This document shows, in pieces, positions 1 to 13,000 of a stretch of DNA of 64,000 nt (its first letter is position 1; every line of letters starts with the position of its first letter). Made by a program: the position numbers and the translations under genes. Under the pieces are notes generated by a model. The model worked only from the letters and a program-made list of their open reading frames with translations. It had not been told where the DNA came from and searched no databases. The stretch is taken from assembly GCF_036417845.1 (NCBI RefSeq), contig NC_089981.1, positions 76,549,268 through 76,613,267 of the forward strand, read 5' to 3'. The DNA is from Apteryx mantelli. Lineage: Eukaryota; Chordata; Aves; Apterygiformes; Apterygidae.

Positions 1-1232
1 GGTTTCTTCCCCGTTTCTTGCCCCCTTTTGCTCCCCCTTCAGCCCCGTCTCCCATGCGGAGAGTTTCCTGAGGAAGTATTTTGAGGAAACTTTTAATGTG
101 CTCTTGTGCAACGCTTCATTAAGGAAGCAACATTTCTGTGAAGGAAGTGAATTTTCAGCTCTTGCATTTCACATTGAAAAGAATGATGAAATCATGAAAA
201 TAATTTTCAGCTGGAGGGTAATGGAGTGTGCGGCTGATATAAAATAGGCTTCACATTATTTCAAGGAAAGTTTAGCTTTCACCGGTAAATTTGCTAGTTA
301 GAAAAGGAAAAAAATGTTCCTATATCCCCAAATGTGAGTGACTGTAGAGTATATAAACGTGGCCGAGGGGATTTTTGAATATGAGGTGATGATAGTAAGA
401 GATTATTGTGACCCTGCTACTTAACAAGATTCAGATTTAAATCGTCAATGTATCACTTTTTCACAATATTACAAGTCTGTTCCCAAAAACTTCCTTGATG
501 TGTTATTAATGTCTGTTTTGACAGTTTTTATTCTCAGCTAAGGTTATTGATAAAAAAAATAGAAGAAATGTCTTAAAACTATCTCATGAGTCAATTATTT
601 TTCTGAATTGATCTTGCCTGGTTGGATAACTTTTTGTTTCCTTGCTATGTATTATCTTGGGAGGAGGTATGCTAGAATGGCTTCTTAGAAGAGGAGTGTA
701 TCAAGTGAGCTGTCACCAAATATAGAGGGAAAATGAATGCTGAGCTGGTAATCCCAAATATACAGAGCAGAAACCTCATTGTAGTTATTCTCTTCCAGTG
801 CAGCACAGCACATATCTAGAATGAAAAAGGATTTTATGGAATTGTTCATGCCAAGATTGCAAAAGATGGTTTATTTTTTAAATTCTTTGGTGGGGGGGAA
901 TTCAAAATCAAAGGCATTTTGACAAAAAATGTTCAGCAGATGTTTATATATTTATGTGTTGGAAAAGGTGAAAATTTTAAACTAACTATTAAATAGAAAG
1001 TATTCTCTCATCTCTAATAATATGTTGTAAAAATAGAGCATTTTATTACAGAAGACATAAATATCTGGTGGCCATGATGTTCCTGGGGTTAAAAGGGCTT
1101 CATTACAATTGGTTTAATACTAGATGTTACAATTTCCTCTCTATTTGTGATTTGAACATTTTATTACTTTAGCCTAAATGGTAAAAAAGTAAGTAAGTCT
1201 CCAATCAGTGTCAGTTGCTGCTGACTGAAAGG

Positions 1233-1281
1233 CTGCAGTCCAGCTGGTGGTTCAGAAAATATCTTTGCAGCTGGACTGCAG
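1233..1281. repeat. Perfect 14-bp inverted repeat with 21-nt loop
   Basis: CTGCAGTCCAGCTG at 1233-1246 is the exact reverse complement of CAGCTGGACTGCAG at 1268-1281, so the RNA could form a hairpin with a 14-bp perfect stem. Pairing does not extend well outside the stem. It is shorter than a typical microRNA precursor. Confidence 0.8.
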
Positions 1282-1900
1282 AATTGTTTTGCTAATACAG
1301 GTTAAGGGTGAATAAACTCTTCACATTTCACCAACTAACTAGGTATTGCTTCAGAGGACATCTGATCCAAACCAGAGGTTTTGCAAAAGAGCTTCTATTT
1401 GCTGTTTTTCTTGTGATACTGCTATAGAGCCCTTTAACTGCTATTCTCTACTCGTATGTTTACTTACAGCCTGACAGATACTTTTTTAACTTTCAAGAGC
1501 TAATAACTCTTGAAAAGTCACATTTGACATGATTTTGATAGTTGAAACTAATAAGCATTATCAATAATATTGCAATTTTAAGTTTTGTTTAGCAGCTCAG
1601 ACAGGACTGACGGAGGCTGCGGTATTTCAGGTGGAAGAGTGATGTGGGCAAGGGCTCTTTTGCATCTTGCCTCAGTGGACTCATCTCCTGGTTCACCCTC
1701 TCTGGAGCCTCCTGATCTGATTCCCCCCCTCTTTCCTTGGGGGTTTCACATCCCACAGGGCATCCCTGGTTGCACTGGCGTTCACCTGGCCAGTGTTTAG
1801 CTGCCAGCTTCTTCCCAGCATCTGATTTGGACGCTATGTCTCCTGCAGAAATCAGTCCACAGGACTGATCAATGTCTCTTCAGCTTTCCACTTGGGAAGA

Positions 1901-1916
1901 TTTTTTTTTTTTTTTT
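1901..1916. repeat. Poly(T) run
   Basis: Sixteen consecutive T residues in otherwise unremarkable intronic DNA. No adjacent retroposon body was recognised. Confidence 0.9.
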
Positions 1917-2710
1917 AAATATCAGTCTGTCTTGCTCAGCAAGATCAAGACAGATAGGAAAATATAGGTCTTTTAAATTTATTTTGCAACTGTAAAGTCT
2001 GGTATTTTTGCTTGTTTCTGTTTTCTGAGTAGATCCAAACACAAGGGATAACATATTTCAGCAATGAGAATTGCCTGGTGATTTGATGTACCAGCTTAGA
2101 AGTACGTATTCCAAGTTTTGTAGGATAAGGTTGTACTTAATAATTGCTTTACAAGAACACTGTAAAGAATATTTTGATACTTTTGTAGCAACCATACAGC
2201 AGACCTGCTATGGGGACCTGTACTGTTTTCTCTCCTCGTGTTTTCTTTAGACCTGAGGAAGGATATGTTTGCTTCTGTGAGATCTTTTAAAGCAAGGTTG
2301 GTAATGTATTGGTCACGTGCATGTAATGTGGTACGGGATGGAGCTGCTAGCGGCTGAGGGGGTTAGCAGAGAGATGTGGCACTTGTTTGCTTGTTTTTTT
2401 CCCTTTGTTTCCTCGTTAAAATTTCAGTCCAGGCAAAAGTTCAGCTCAAGTGTGAGCAAGTTCCTCTTGTGGAGCTGATTTCAGAAGTACTGAGCAGTTC
2501 AGCTCTTCGTGCTGCCACTGGTAGTTAAAAACACTCAGCGTTTTTCAAAACCAAGCCCGTCTGCCTTTCCAAGAGCCTACAAGTAACGCTGTCCATCTGG
2601 TTCTCGCTGTACCTGTGTGCATATCCCAAAAGCTGTCTCTGGTGGTCTAAGAGGAGGTGCCAAAGTCTGACTGCCTTGTGGATGGTTCCAGTTTCTCAAT
2701 GTTCTACCTG

Positions 2711-2734
2711 TTTATTTTTATTTTTATTTTTATC
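2711..2734. repeat. (TTTTA)n microsatellite
   Basis: A short run of TTTTA-type units, slightly imperfect at both ends. Confidence 0.85.
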
Positions 2735-5133
2735 TTTGTGGAAAACATGGTTAAGGCGCATTGGCAAGTCAGGAAATAGAAATGTATGCAGCCTCTACAA
2801 AATCAAATCTTTTCAATGAGAAGAGAATGGGTTTTTGTTTCCAGGCTGTCAGTTCAATTGTCCTACAAGAACTAGATGTTTTGGAGAAAATTAAAATACT
2901 TAACAAGACTTATTAACCTGCCAGTATTTATGTGAATTCAAATTCTCTATTTGGGGGGAAAAGGAGTATCAGTTCATTTTCAATGTACTTGATATTGAAT
3001 GATCCCTTATGAACTGAAAGAAACAAGGGAATAAAAGAAAATCTCTTCCTCTCTTTCATTTGCTCCCTCTTTAGGACAGTAAGAGAGTGCAGGTGGAGAA
3101 TATCTCATAAAACACTTCGTAAATCTGCACAGAAGCAACATAAAGTCCTTAAAACATCCATAATCTGAAAATTAATTATTTTCAACTGTATAAAGTGGAA
3201 AAACAATATAATGATGCTTCCAGGTCTGCTGTTAAAAAGCATCACTGCAAAGGTTTTCACCCCTGCCCAGGTCTGGGGTAGCAGCTGAGTGTGGGCCTGA
3301 CCATATCACTGCAGTAGTCCCATGGGATCACTCAGAGGTTGATGTTTAAGCACATGCTCAACTGCTTGTTTTAGCAGGATCCACATGTCATTGTAGTGCC
3401 ACAGCACAGGAGAGCAATGTATTGGTGTCAGGAGGCTTGAGAAGACTCACTGTGCTGCCAGCTTCTTCCCAAGTTTCCTAAACCCCAGGAGGCAGGAAGG
3501 AGACAGCCTCGGAAACCACATCTCCAGCAAGCCCATACAGCGCCTTCTTGCCATGGTTCAGTGCACAGTTCACAGGGAAGAAGTATTTTATGAAAGTGTT
3601 TCATTTAGGGTGAAATTGTAGCCTCAGCTGATGTGCAGCATTATTGAAGAGTGTGAGATCTGTGGCAGAGGGAGAACATCATCAAGGGAACCTTTGATTT
3701 GGTGTTTCCTTGTCATTCATTATTTCTTGTCATTCCCATCTTCAGCAGAACGTACCATTTTTTATTCTCCAAGACCACACACACTAGCATGACAGCTGTA
3801 TGCAGTGTATTTATCCATCCGAAAGAAAGACAGCAAGGAAAGATGCCCTTGAGATAATACCCTGAGATCCGTCTCCCTGAGTGCAGTCCTCGTGTCCGTT
3901 TGCAGTGCACCGTCAGTTTGTCCGGGGTGATCCCTGAAACAAGGAGGATGGTGAGGGGAGAAAGAGCAGCCTCTGTTGTATCCCTTCACACCTCTTACGG
4001 AGAGGAGACTTTGCTACATGGTACTACCATTTCCGTAGTGGAGTGGAGGTACAGAGCAACCAGCCCCCTGTCCATACAGGGTGAAGCTCCCAGGCTGAAA
4101 ACCCCTGCTCCTGCAGGGGACAGGTATTCACCGCCGGCGCTGAGCCAACCCCGGTGGAATTACACTTGTGAATAACCTCCGTGTGAACAACCTCACCGAT
4201 ACCAGTGTGGGACTTTCTTGTTTGTACCCCATCCTATACTTTTAGTTGGGAGTTTTAACTGGAAAAGAGGTATGGGATTTGTGTGATTTATGACTGGATG
4301 TAAATCACCATGGTAACCACCACATTTCTTGTGCTCAGGGTGTTTTCCTAAATTCTTCAAGAAGCTGTATCTGTGTTTGTTTATGCAGTTCAAAGTGAAG
4401 TTTGGTTAAGCCAGTAGCTTTTTTGTTTTTTCGTCATGTCATTTCCTTTTCTTACCACTATCCGTCTGAGGTCTGCATTTTTTTTCTTTTCCAGATATGA
4501 CTGTAGTTTTGCAGTGTGGGCCCTTACAGTAACTAAAACCCCTTTTTTAATTACAACAGCAATCATAACCTTTCCTTTATAGTGACTCTTCCTTGACACA
4601 GAAAGAGTAAAGAAGCACTGAACTAATTGTCATCATTTAACTTACTTTTTTCATTGGAGAATTCAGAAGTTTACAGTGTTCCAGGTCAAAGTGCTCTCAC
4701 AGTCTCATGAAATAATTTATTATTAAATGAATCTATCTTCGGGCTTGGACCAACTTGCTGTAGCATGCAGGGTAGCATTATGTCTTTCAGGGGGTTGGTG
4801 CTGCTGGGGATTTTAATACTAAGTCAGCATCCTTCTACTTTTTGGTCCCTGATTTAGTTTCATCCAAGGTCAACCATAACAACGGAGCTCAAACTCAGGA
4901 ATGCATTTAGGAGAATATTAAGTATTCCTACATATTATATACTGATGTATGTGTGAAGAAACTGCCTTAATTAAAATCTGGAAGCTGCTAAGTGGACCCC
5001 AGGGAATCAGCAGCATACATATTTTGTTGTGAAAACTGGTCAGATGAATTTTCTTTATTTACTCTCTAGATGCTGTGGAGACTGATAATACTTGGTTCCT
5101 TAGTTTCTGCGGTGTCTTCAGACAGAATTACTC

Positions 5134-5485
5134 AGGGACCTCTGGAGATCACCTAGTCCAGGTGCCTGCTTAAAGTAAGGCTCCCTTCAGGATGTGATCA
5201 GGTTGCTCAGGGCCTTGTCCCATTGAGTTTTGAGCGTCTCCAAGGATGGTGATGCACTGTGAACTGTTTGGGAGCAGATGCCAGCAGTGAGGTCACCCCT
5301 CAGCCTTCCTTTCTCAAAGCTGAACCACCTTGGTTCCCTCGGCCCCTCCTCCTATGCCGTTTGCAGCCCCTGGCCATCTTCATGATCCTCCAGTGGATCA
5401 CAGCACTTGGTCAATGTCTCTCTTGTATTAGGGGTCCAGAGCTGGACCCACTGTTACAGATGCTGAGGTCATTCAAGACCAGTTG
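5134..5485 (-). mobile_element. CR1 LINE 3'-end fragment, antisense to EVL
   Basis: The stretch opens with the reverse complement of the CR1 3' region (GGACCTCTGGAGATCACCTAGTCCA is the recognisable block, 5137 onwards). It continues through the usual order of CR1 landmarks: a bundle of 'caggttgctcagggcc', 'gttttgagcgtctccaagga', a 'cagccttcctttctcaaagctgaac' block, and 'gggtccagagctggaccca'. CR1 elements are non-LTR retrotransposons that are typically 5'-truncated in birds, and this copy fits that pattern. There is no intact reverse transcriptase. The terminal octamer repeats of young CR1 copies are not visible, so it is an old, diverged copy. Boundaries are approximate. Confidence 0.85.
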
Positions 5486-8400
5486 GATATAGAACACTTA
5501 TATTGCTTTTTGTCTCAGCTGTGGTCCTTGCAGGCCAGGGTTTAAAATACCTTGTCAGGGGGAGAATGGGAAAACATGAATGTTTCTGCATTATGCTCCA
5601 TCTTTTAAAAAGATGGAGGGAATCAAAGAAACATTGTATAAGGACACATCTCCCTGGCTCAGTGCAAAAGTCAGTGTGGGAATCAAAGTACTCCCGGTGG
5701 GTTAATGCACTTATTCTGCATCAGTGACTGAGCTGGTGCGCTTGGGGTGTAGTGTCATCTCTGCATGGCCCTGCCTGTGTCGTGTAAGCATGCCCTGAGG
5801 AGAAGGGGAAACAAAAAACAAATATTACTGCTTCAACAACGAGAAGTAGTTCTTTTAATTTAGACTACGTACTGCCGCTCCAACTCACAGGTGTGCTTTC
5901 TGAGAACAGGGGTGAAAACTCCACTACCTTTATTAAAGAACACTTGCCATGTTAGGAGAAGTATGCTCATTTTTCAAAGAACCTAGAAAGTGAAGAGCCT
6001 TTTGTTTTCCCTAGCCTGTTTGTGCAGTGGTCACTGTTAAAGTGTTGGTAATTATTTGTTGAAAGTAATGAACTTCACTGTATTGTGGGGACCACAGATT
6101 AAATTCAAATGGCAAACAATATTTTAATGACAATAATCCTAGGTGTTGTCTATTTTCTCTTTAAGTCAACAGAAGGATTTCCATCAACTTCCCTTGAGGG
6201 TTTTGTGTGATGAGTGTCTGCTGTTATTGTATTCACTTGACAGTTATTTTTTATGTAGTAATGAAGTTTTAGCTAGGAAATGCCAGATTCCTTTATATCC
6301 TTCTATCAGTGACACTTTGTGTGCATCAATGATAAATCTAAAGTAGAGAAATAAAAAGAGAGCAAACTGGATTGTTAAACAAAAGTTGTTTTAGCTGTTT
6401 TGTGCTATCAGAAATATGCAGACATGTCTGCAAAACTCCACTGAAATTCAACAAGTAATTAAGCTTATCTACTCAACCACAGGATACTGTTATTAGCAAA
6501 GCATTTAATTAGCTATCCATTGTGATAGAGCTGAAAAACAAATACCTTCTCTAGCATTTCCCAAGTAGTCCATCTGTAATTCACAGAGCAACACTTTTAC
6601 TGTGTGTCCCACAGACACTGAATAAGATTTTGATGCGAAAAAGCTTTATGCTAAGTTTAACTGTGTATTATTATTACCTTCTAATAGTGCAGCCTAAAAA
6701 AAAAACCCAACTTTTTGAAGAAGGTCAAACAAACACCCTGAGAAGATGCAAAAATAATATAAACCAATCCATAATTCACGATGCTTTAAATTGTCCACTT
6801 GTCAGTACCAGTGTTGCTGCTTCTGCCCCAACACAGCTAATGCATCAAAGAACTTAATAAATGTCTGTTTTGCCGCATCCTCAGGAGATTAGGACAATAC
6901 AGGATCGAAATAACATGTATGGCAAGGAGGACTGGTGGAGAGATTGATACAGCGGGGTGCTGACCTCAGCCCATCTCAGGAACGTGCTCCTGACCCCTAG
7001 CAGTGCATGGAGGGACGAGGTACCCAGCTCCTCACACAGTGCTCGGTGCTTTGCAGAACTGGGTCTTCACCTACCACTTGAAGCATATTGTCCCAGATCA
7101 GGCAAGCACATGAGTTTATAGTAAGATCTCTTCACCGTTGCCTTCTTCACTTGGATGAAAAGATGGGTATCAATGGAGTTAGTATATCACTGCTCCAATC
7201 TCAAAGGCAGCAATCCCTCCCTAATGGGAAGATCTTGTCCTCTGGGTTTCACTGCGCCATCCTCAGTATATTCAGTTTCGCTGTGTCTGTCTTGCATATC
7301 AAGGAGGAGATCTCTGCTAATGGGAGTGTTAGGCTGGAGGATGTCCCAGCGTAGCAGGTAGGAATCCCATTATTAGAAGATTGAGAATTACTGACCTAGA
7401 TTATGATCTCTCCAGGACAGGGAGTAACTTCATGCATGTATTTGTCAGCTTGCCAACAGCAACCAAAAATAAAATCAAAGCATTAGGGACAGTAGCCCGC
7501 AATGGTAAGATTTTTAAATACGGATAAAAATGTTTGTTTTCATAGTCTTTCTCATTAAGCCAAAGTAGGTGGCTTAATGTAAATTACCCATATATATTAA
7601 CAATCTTCTTTTATTCAGTAACATGATATTATTATTTGTAGGAGAAAATATGAAAACTGAGTCATTAGAGAAAACATTTTGCAGTGCACTTGGATCCGAT
7701 GTTGCTTACTGTGGAGTTTAAATTTGTTTAATTCACGTAGATGCATAGACAAGACACAAGAGTACAAGAAAAAATACAAGCATACATTTAATATTAGTTA
7801 CACTGCTTGTTTATGCCTGCTTTCACTAAACTCTTGGTACCATACGACTTCAGATTCTTTTTGTGTGTCCCTAATCAAATATTCATGGTTATATTCTCAC
7901 ATACATCGTGTTCTCTCTGGTAAAGGAATGATTCTGAGGCCTACCTTGAGGTAAACATGGAGAACAAGGCGTATGTTCAGCTCAAACTTTGGTCTTGTTT
8001 ATGCCCATATGGACCCTGTAGCAACAGTGACAACTAGATATGTATATGAAAATCAAAGGACAGGTGCTGCTTAGGCAAAACATTAGCAAGCTGTGGACTG
8101 TATAGACTATAGACTTTCCAGTACTGGGACACACAAAATTAAGAACATGTGTAATCCTCTTTTCTCATTTCAAATAGGGAAAGGGAAAATGCCATTTTTC
8201 AATAGAACAGCTAGAAGAAAGCATCCCAGTCTAGATCCAGTTTAGCTGCAGGTTATGTGCATGGGGTTCAAAGGAGCAGCACTGAGTTCCCAACTGAAGA
8301 GCCGGTCTTAGGTAAGATATTACATAAGCTTTCACTCTTCATCCTATTTGGGGACGAAGTGCAATAGCAGCTATCTTAAGACATAATCCAAACTTTAGTT

Positions 8401-8931
8401 CTGCTTCTTTCATTATTAAGGCATAATAAATATCATTAATATCGCTAATACTATTACTTTTTGCAGTAAACTGTAAGAAGTTATGAATATGATTTTTTTT
8501 TTTGTGAATGGAGTAGAAAAATATACTTTGGTGTACATCAAAGCAACTTCAGAAAGTATTTCCATGTTTGAGTGTCAGCCATTATTACAAAAAGAATTCA
8601 TAAAGTCTGTCAGCATAATTTAGTTCCCTAGCTTTGCCTGTGTTGGGCACTTAACTCTTAAAATCATTGTAATGTTTCACACGGTGTTCATATATAGGTT
8701 TCTTCTGTAAAAGGAAGTGAATTTGTTAGTGCTGTTTATTATTTATGCAGCACCATAGGCAGAAAGCAGTAAAACCGACAAGAGCCAACCTCAACTTCCT
8801 TTTAATTTGTAGGGGATGATGTTTCGTTGTTGCCCCTCTCCCCCTTTGAAGTGTCAGGTTTCTGAAATCTCTTTTTAATGACATAGATGAAACAAGTGTA
8901 GAGGAGGGAGGCCCTGTGCAGAGCCGAGGGA

Positions 8932-9120
8932 ACAACAGACGTTTTGAGGCCAGGCTCTCGCGGGAACGGCGGCGGCGGCAGCAGCCCTGCGCGGGGCGGC
9001 GAGCGAGGGGGGTCCCTCCGCGCCTCGCTGCTGTCCCTGGGTCAGCAGCCGGGCAGCAGCTCCTCTCCTCGTCAATGAACCAGCTGCTGCGGCAGATGAT
9101 CGTGCTGAATTTCAGGTCAC
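8932..9120. promoter_or_regulatory. Short CpG-rich cluster inside the inferred EVL intron
   Basis: A compact block dense in CG dinucleotides (around CGCGGGAACGGCGGCGG and GCGCGGGGCGGCGAGCG) within AT-rich surroundings. An ATG at 9074 is followed by fourteen codons and a possible donor (TTTCAG before gtcact at 9116), so an alternative first exon is conceivable. No TATA box or coding product was recognised. Promoter function is inferred from base composition only. Confidence 0.35.
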
Positions 9121-9854
9121 TTGATAACTAGGCCAGGCAGCCGTGTTTTGCGGTTCAGCTTGGGTGACACGTAGGCTAAGCGCTTCATCAGCACAATGCA
9201 GCGTTGCTCACGTTTCCCCGCTGCTCGGCTGCATTTGCTCAGGTTGGGGTGGCGAAGGGGCAGTTCAGCCAGGTCCCCTCCTCGGCAGCAGGCTAGCGAA
9301 CACCGTCCGTCCCCTGCTTGCGCTTGCTTGGCGCTCCCGTGTGCAAGAAAAGCACAGGGCATGGTTAATTTTCCAGCTTCTTATTTAGTAACGGCTCTTA
9401 TTGAGGCTATCACTTAGAAAACCTGCCAGCTGTCTGCAGGCCCGGTAGGCTCTGCTTCGTCATGTCAGCCATTTCATAAATGAAGCGTGGCGCTGGCTTC
9501 CACAGTTGCAGAGAAATGCTCGCACCCTTGTCAAGGAGCAACAGCAAAGGTCTCACTCCTTCAGTGCCTGGGAGTAGGTGAGAGGGGCCACGTCAGGAGC
9601 GGGGGCTCCCCTTGGACTCCCCGGAAGGGTCTTAACAGAGAGGAGCGGCACGACCACGATCCTTGCTCAGTCTGTTCAGGAGAAAAGCGGCAAAGCTTGC
9701 TTGAGCTTGCGGGGAAGGATAAATCAAAAATTTCTGGGGAAAGCAGCTGGAAATATCATGGTAATTTTCTCAGCTTGGCAGGCTTGTTAGTTTTAATGGA
9801 TTCCCAGAAGAGTCAAGCTTATCTTTGGGGTAAAGAAAGTGGCAACAAACCGTG

Positions 9855-10090
9855 CTAGATTTTTACAGCCAGAAGGGATCATCTACTCTAACCTCCTTTT
9901 ATAACAGACCCAAGGCGTTCTGCCCGCAAATTCTTGACCAAGTACCTAATGCCCTGTTTGTGCTAGAACATATACTTGAGAAAGCCATCCACAGTCATGA
10001 TTTAAACACTGCATGTGATAAAGAGTATACCATTTCCTCAGTGAAGTTTTTCCAATTGCTTCCTGTCACTGATAAAAACTGCTTGAAACA
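9855..10090 (-). mobile_element. Ancient CR1-like LINE relic, antisense
   Basis: The block beginning 'cagccagaagggatcatctactctaacctcc' (9868 onwards) and running through 'gccatccacagtcatgatttaaacactgc' to 'ccaattgcttcctgtcactgataaaaac' follows the order of an old CR1-family 3' region that I know from turtle and crocodile genomes. Orientation matches the younger CR1 copy at 5134. It is heavily diverged, with no coding remnant. The exact subfamily cannot be given by eye and the right boundary is uncertain. Confidence 0.55.
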
Positions 10091-13000
10091 TCGGGAACTT
10101 GCCTCATGTCAGCTCCCAGCCCCTCGACTTTGTTGTGCCTGCAGCTGCAAAGTAAAAATCTCTTTATGTCCTTGCTGGTTGTGTGCTGTAATCCAGCCAG
10201 GCCATGCTCACTGGGGCATGCCGACTGATGCTGTCGACCCAGCTCAGGCTGAGCTGAGCTCCTCTGCCCAGGTGCTGAGCTGGGTCCCATCTGGAACCGG
10301 GTTGGGCAGTAGCTGTGTTATCATGTCCAAAGGGATACATCTTGCCTCTGAGGGCGCCTGTCTCACTGATGCTGATACACGGTCTCCAGAGTGGACTGTC
10401 TGGTTGTATCAAAGTAGGGGCAGGATATGGCTGGCCCACTCCCCTTCTAGGTAGATATGCTCAGAGCAGGGCTAAAAGAGCAAGCTTGGGAGCTGAAACA
10501 ACACTGGCACGAGAGAGGTTGGAATAAAGGCAGCACTGCAATAGATTTCACAAAATGGCCTTGAAGAGCCATTTGGATGTGAATAAGGCTGGGCTTACTC
10601 TCTCTGCCTCCAAGCTTCTCTTCATAATGTGGTGAAAAGCATCCACAATTTCAAATGGTAAAAACCTAAGCAGAAGAAGAAAAAGCAAGGCAGTAGTTAT
10701 TTGGACAGAGAACAGACTGCTGAAGATGCCATTATATTTGACATATCAGCTAAAACTTGTTCTCTGTGTTTTGGAGTGAATACATCCTTTAAGGCAAAAC
10801 ATCTATTTTTAACTCTCATTCTGGGAAGTCCTTTTTCCCTGTGCTGGTAGGGAAGATATGTACACTTTGTCACAGTTATCTTTCACAATTGTTTACCAGC
10901 CTCCTTTCAGTAAGGGAAACCAGGCAACAGGACAGAAAGTTGTTCACCAAAGCCAAATGATTCATAAGCCTCTGTTCATCATTCCAGGGACTAACTGGAG
11001 CAGGGAGAGGGGGGGAGAGGGACAATCCTGCTTGATTCAGAAGGAGAGGTCCCCTTGTGGAAGGTAATGCAAAGCCAAAAGAGTACTTATTATTTATTTC
11101 AATTAAGTGTTTGCTCACAGTGGGTCTTGCAAGGCCACCCAAGAGTGGCACACCCAGTCATGAGTCACGAGCGGTGAGAAGAACGATAAGCCAAGAGGCA
11201 GAATATATTCAGGTTTCTAAACCCTCCCTGCATCTATGTGTACTTTGGTAGAGCTTGTGGCCTAGTCTCTTAGGATAAGATTCATCATAACTAAATTTAC
11301 AGGACAAAGATAAGCATGTATTCTAAGCTAGGCTCCTCTGTAATCAACCAGGAGACACAGCACCGCCATAGAAAGAGTCATCCTTCTTTAAGATAGCTGT
11401 TGTTTACTGAGGAAGTTTTAGGAAACCGGTGACCAAACCAGTGAGAAGTATGCAAAGCTGAAGTATTTTTGAATTGCACTTGCTAGCCTCTATACAGGAG
11501 TTAGGAAGGCTTGAGGCTTTTCCTTGTACCCAAAGCAGAGGTTCAAGCTTTCTGTATTGTATGAAAAATGCATCACAGTCTCCCCCAGAATGCCTGTTTT
11601 TATCTTGGAGAACAGAATGCACTTTCTCGACATTTTCATAGGAATCGTAATCAATTTGAAGGTTTAAATTAATTAAAGTTGAGGCCTCTGAGAAATAACA
11701 AATGCATGCCAGCACTTTTTTTGTACCAAATTATCTTAATAGCTGTGTAGCATAGACTTCAAAATTTCCAATCAGTTAAATTAATTGAAACTTTTGTGCA
11801 GAAGAAACTTTTGAAAACAATACATTGTAAGCAAGGTATGTTACTATTGACTATTTTGTTTAATTGTTACTGTACTGTTGGCTATGGACAGGTAACAGCT
11901 TAAGTAACTTGTAAGTGGGGCCACTCTGTCTTCAGAAATGACTTACCAAACTTCATCTTTCCTGTACAGCTATTTTGCCCCTAGCAGTGCCTGCAAGGAA
12001 AAGATATGTGAAGTGCAAGCATGGCTTTTAAAAATCAGTTTAATTTAGTACCACAAACACTAACATGATTTAATCATAGCATATTGTTAGAGAATGACAT
12101 TACTGCAAGACACTTCAACACAGATAAATTTCTTGTAGCTGTAATCTTTACTTCGAGTTGACCAGGGTTTTCTGGGCACAGTCTGTGAGACTCACATCTG
12201 CCTGGAATGCTTTTTGCTCTCTATTTATTGATAGAAACTTTCAGCCTTGCATCATATTTAAAATAGTCTGTAACTGGAAATTATTAGATGCAATTCTGCA
12301 GGCACTTGAGTCTTTGCTGTCCATGTAAGAAATGAAGGTCAAATGCTGTATTCCTAGGCAGTTCTCACTCCCTTGTGCCCCATATTTCAGGCAGCATGGA
12401 AATCTAGGAGAGGGTCCCTCGACTTCACTGAGGAGTACCAGCTCAGTACCAGCTCAGCCAAGGTCTCCCTGTGAAGGGAGCAGCTTCAGAGAGACAAAAA
12501 GTGGAGATGAGCACAGTGTTCTTCCACGTCTTAAATTTACTCTGTGCAATCTTACTCCAACCAGATTGCTACAGTATGTGAATGCAGCATCTAGGGACTA
12601 ACACCCATCCTGTGAACGTGATGTATGGTTGGGAAACACTTCGACTTTCCTCAGAATGGTCACCAGGAGTCTTTTGGAAGCAATGAGGGAAATAGAGGTC
12701 AAGAGCAGAGAAAGACAACATCAAAAGTTCAACCTGGTTCAGTGTAACCAGCTTCCAAGGTAGGGCAAAACATCTGGAACTGATCATTCAATGAAATAAA
12801 CTGGTTTCCATCTGCAGCACTGCAACGGTCTGGGCATTTTTAATGGTATGACAATGGCTTTTTTAGTGTATTTTGCCCAGCTGAGAAACTTAAAGTTCAT
12901 TGCTCTCCTTCTTGAGAGTTTTTGAGAGCTCTTGAGAGTAGAGACCCTCTTAGAGTGCCAGTGGATAAAGACACTCCTAAAAACATAAAACCAAGCACTC

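Noticed and set aside
9487..10454. 123- and 200-codon + strand ORFs
   Set aside because: No product is recognised for either. The 200-codon ORF at 9852-10454 runs through the old CR1-like relic in antisense orientation, so it is not a gene.
12205..12240. Sequence reading GMLFALYLL, resembling the AMLFALNIM motif of the EVL EVH1 domain
   Set aside because: No other EVH1 residues occur upstream and there are no splice sites in the right places; chance similarity.
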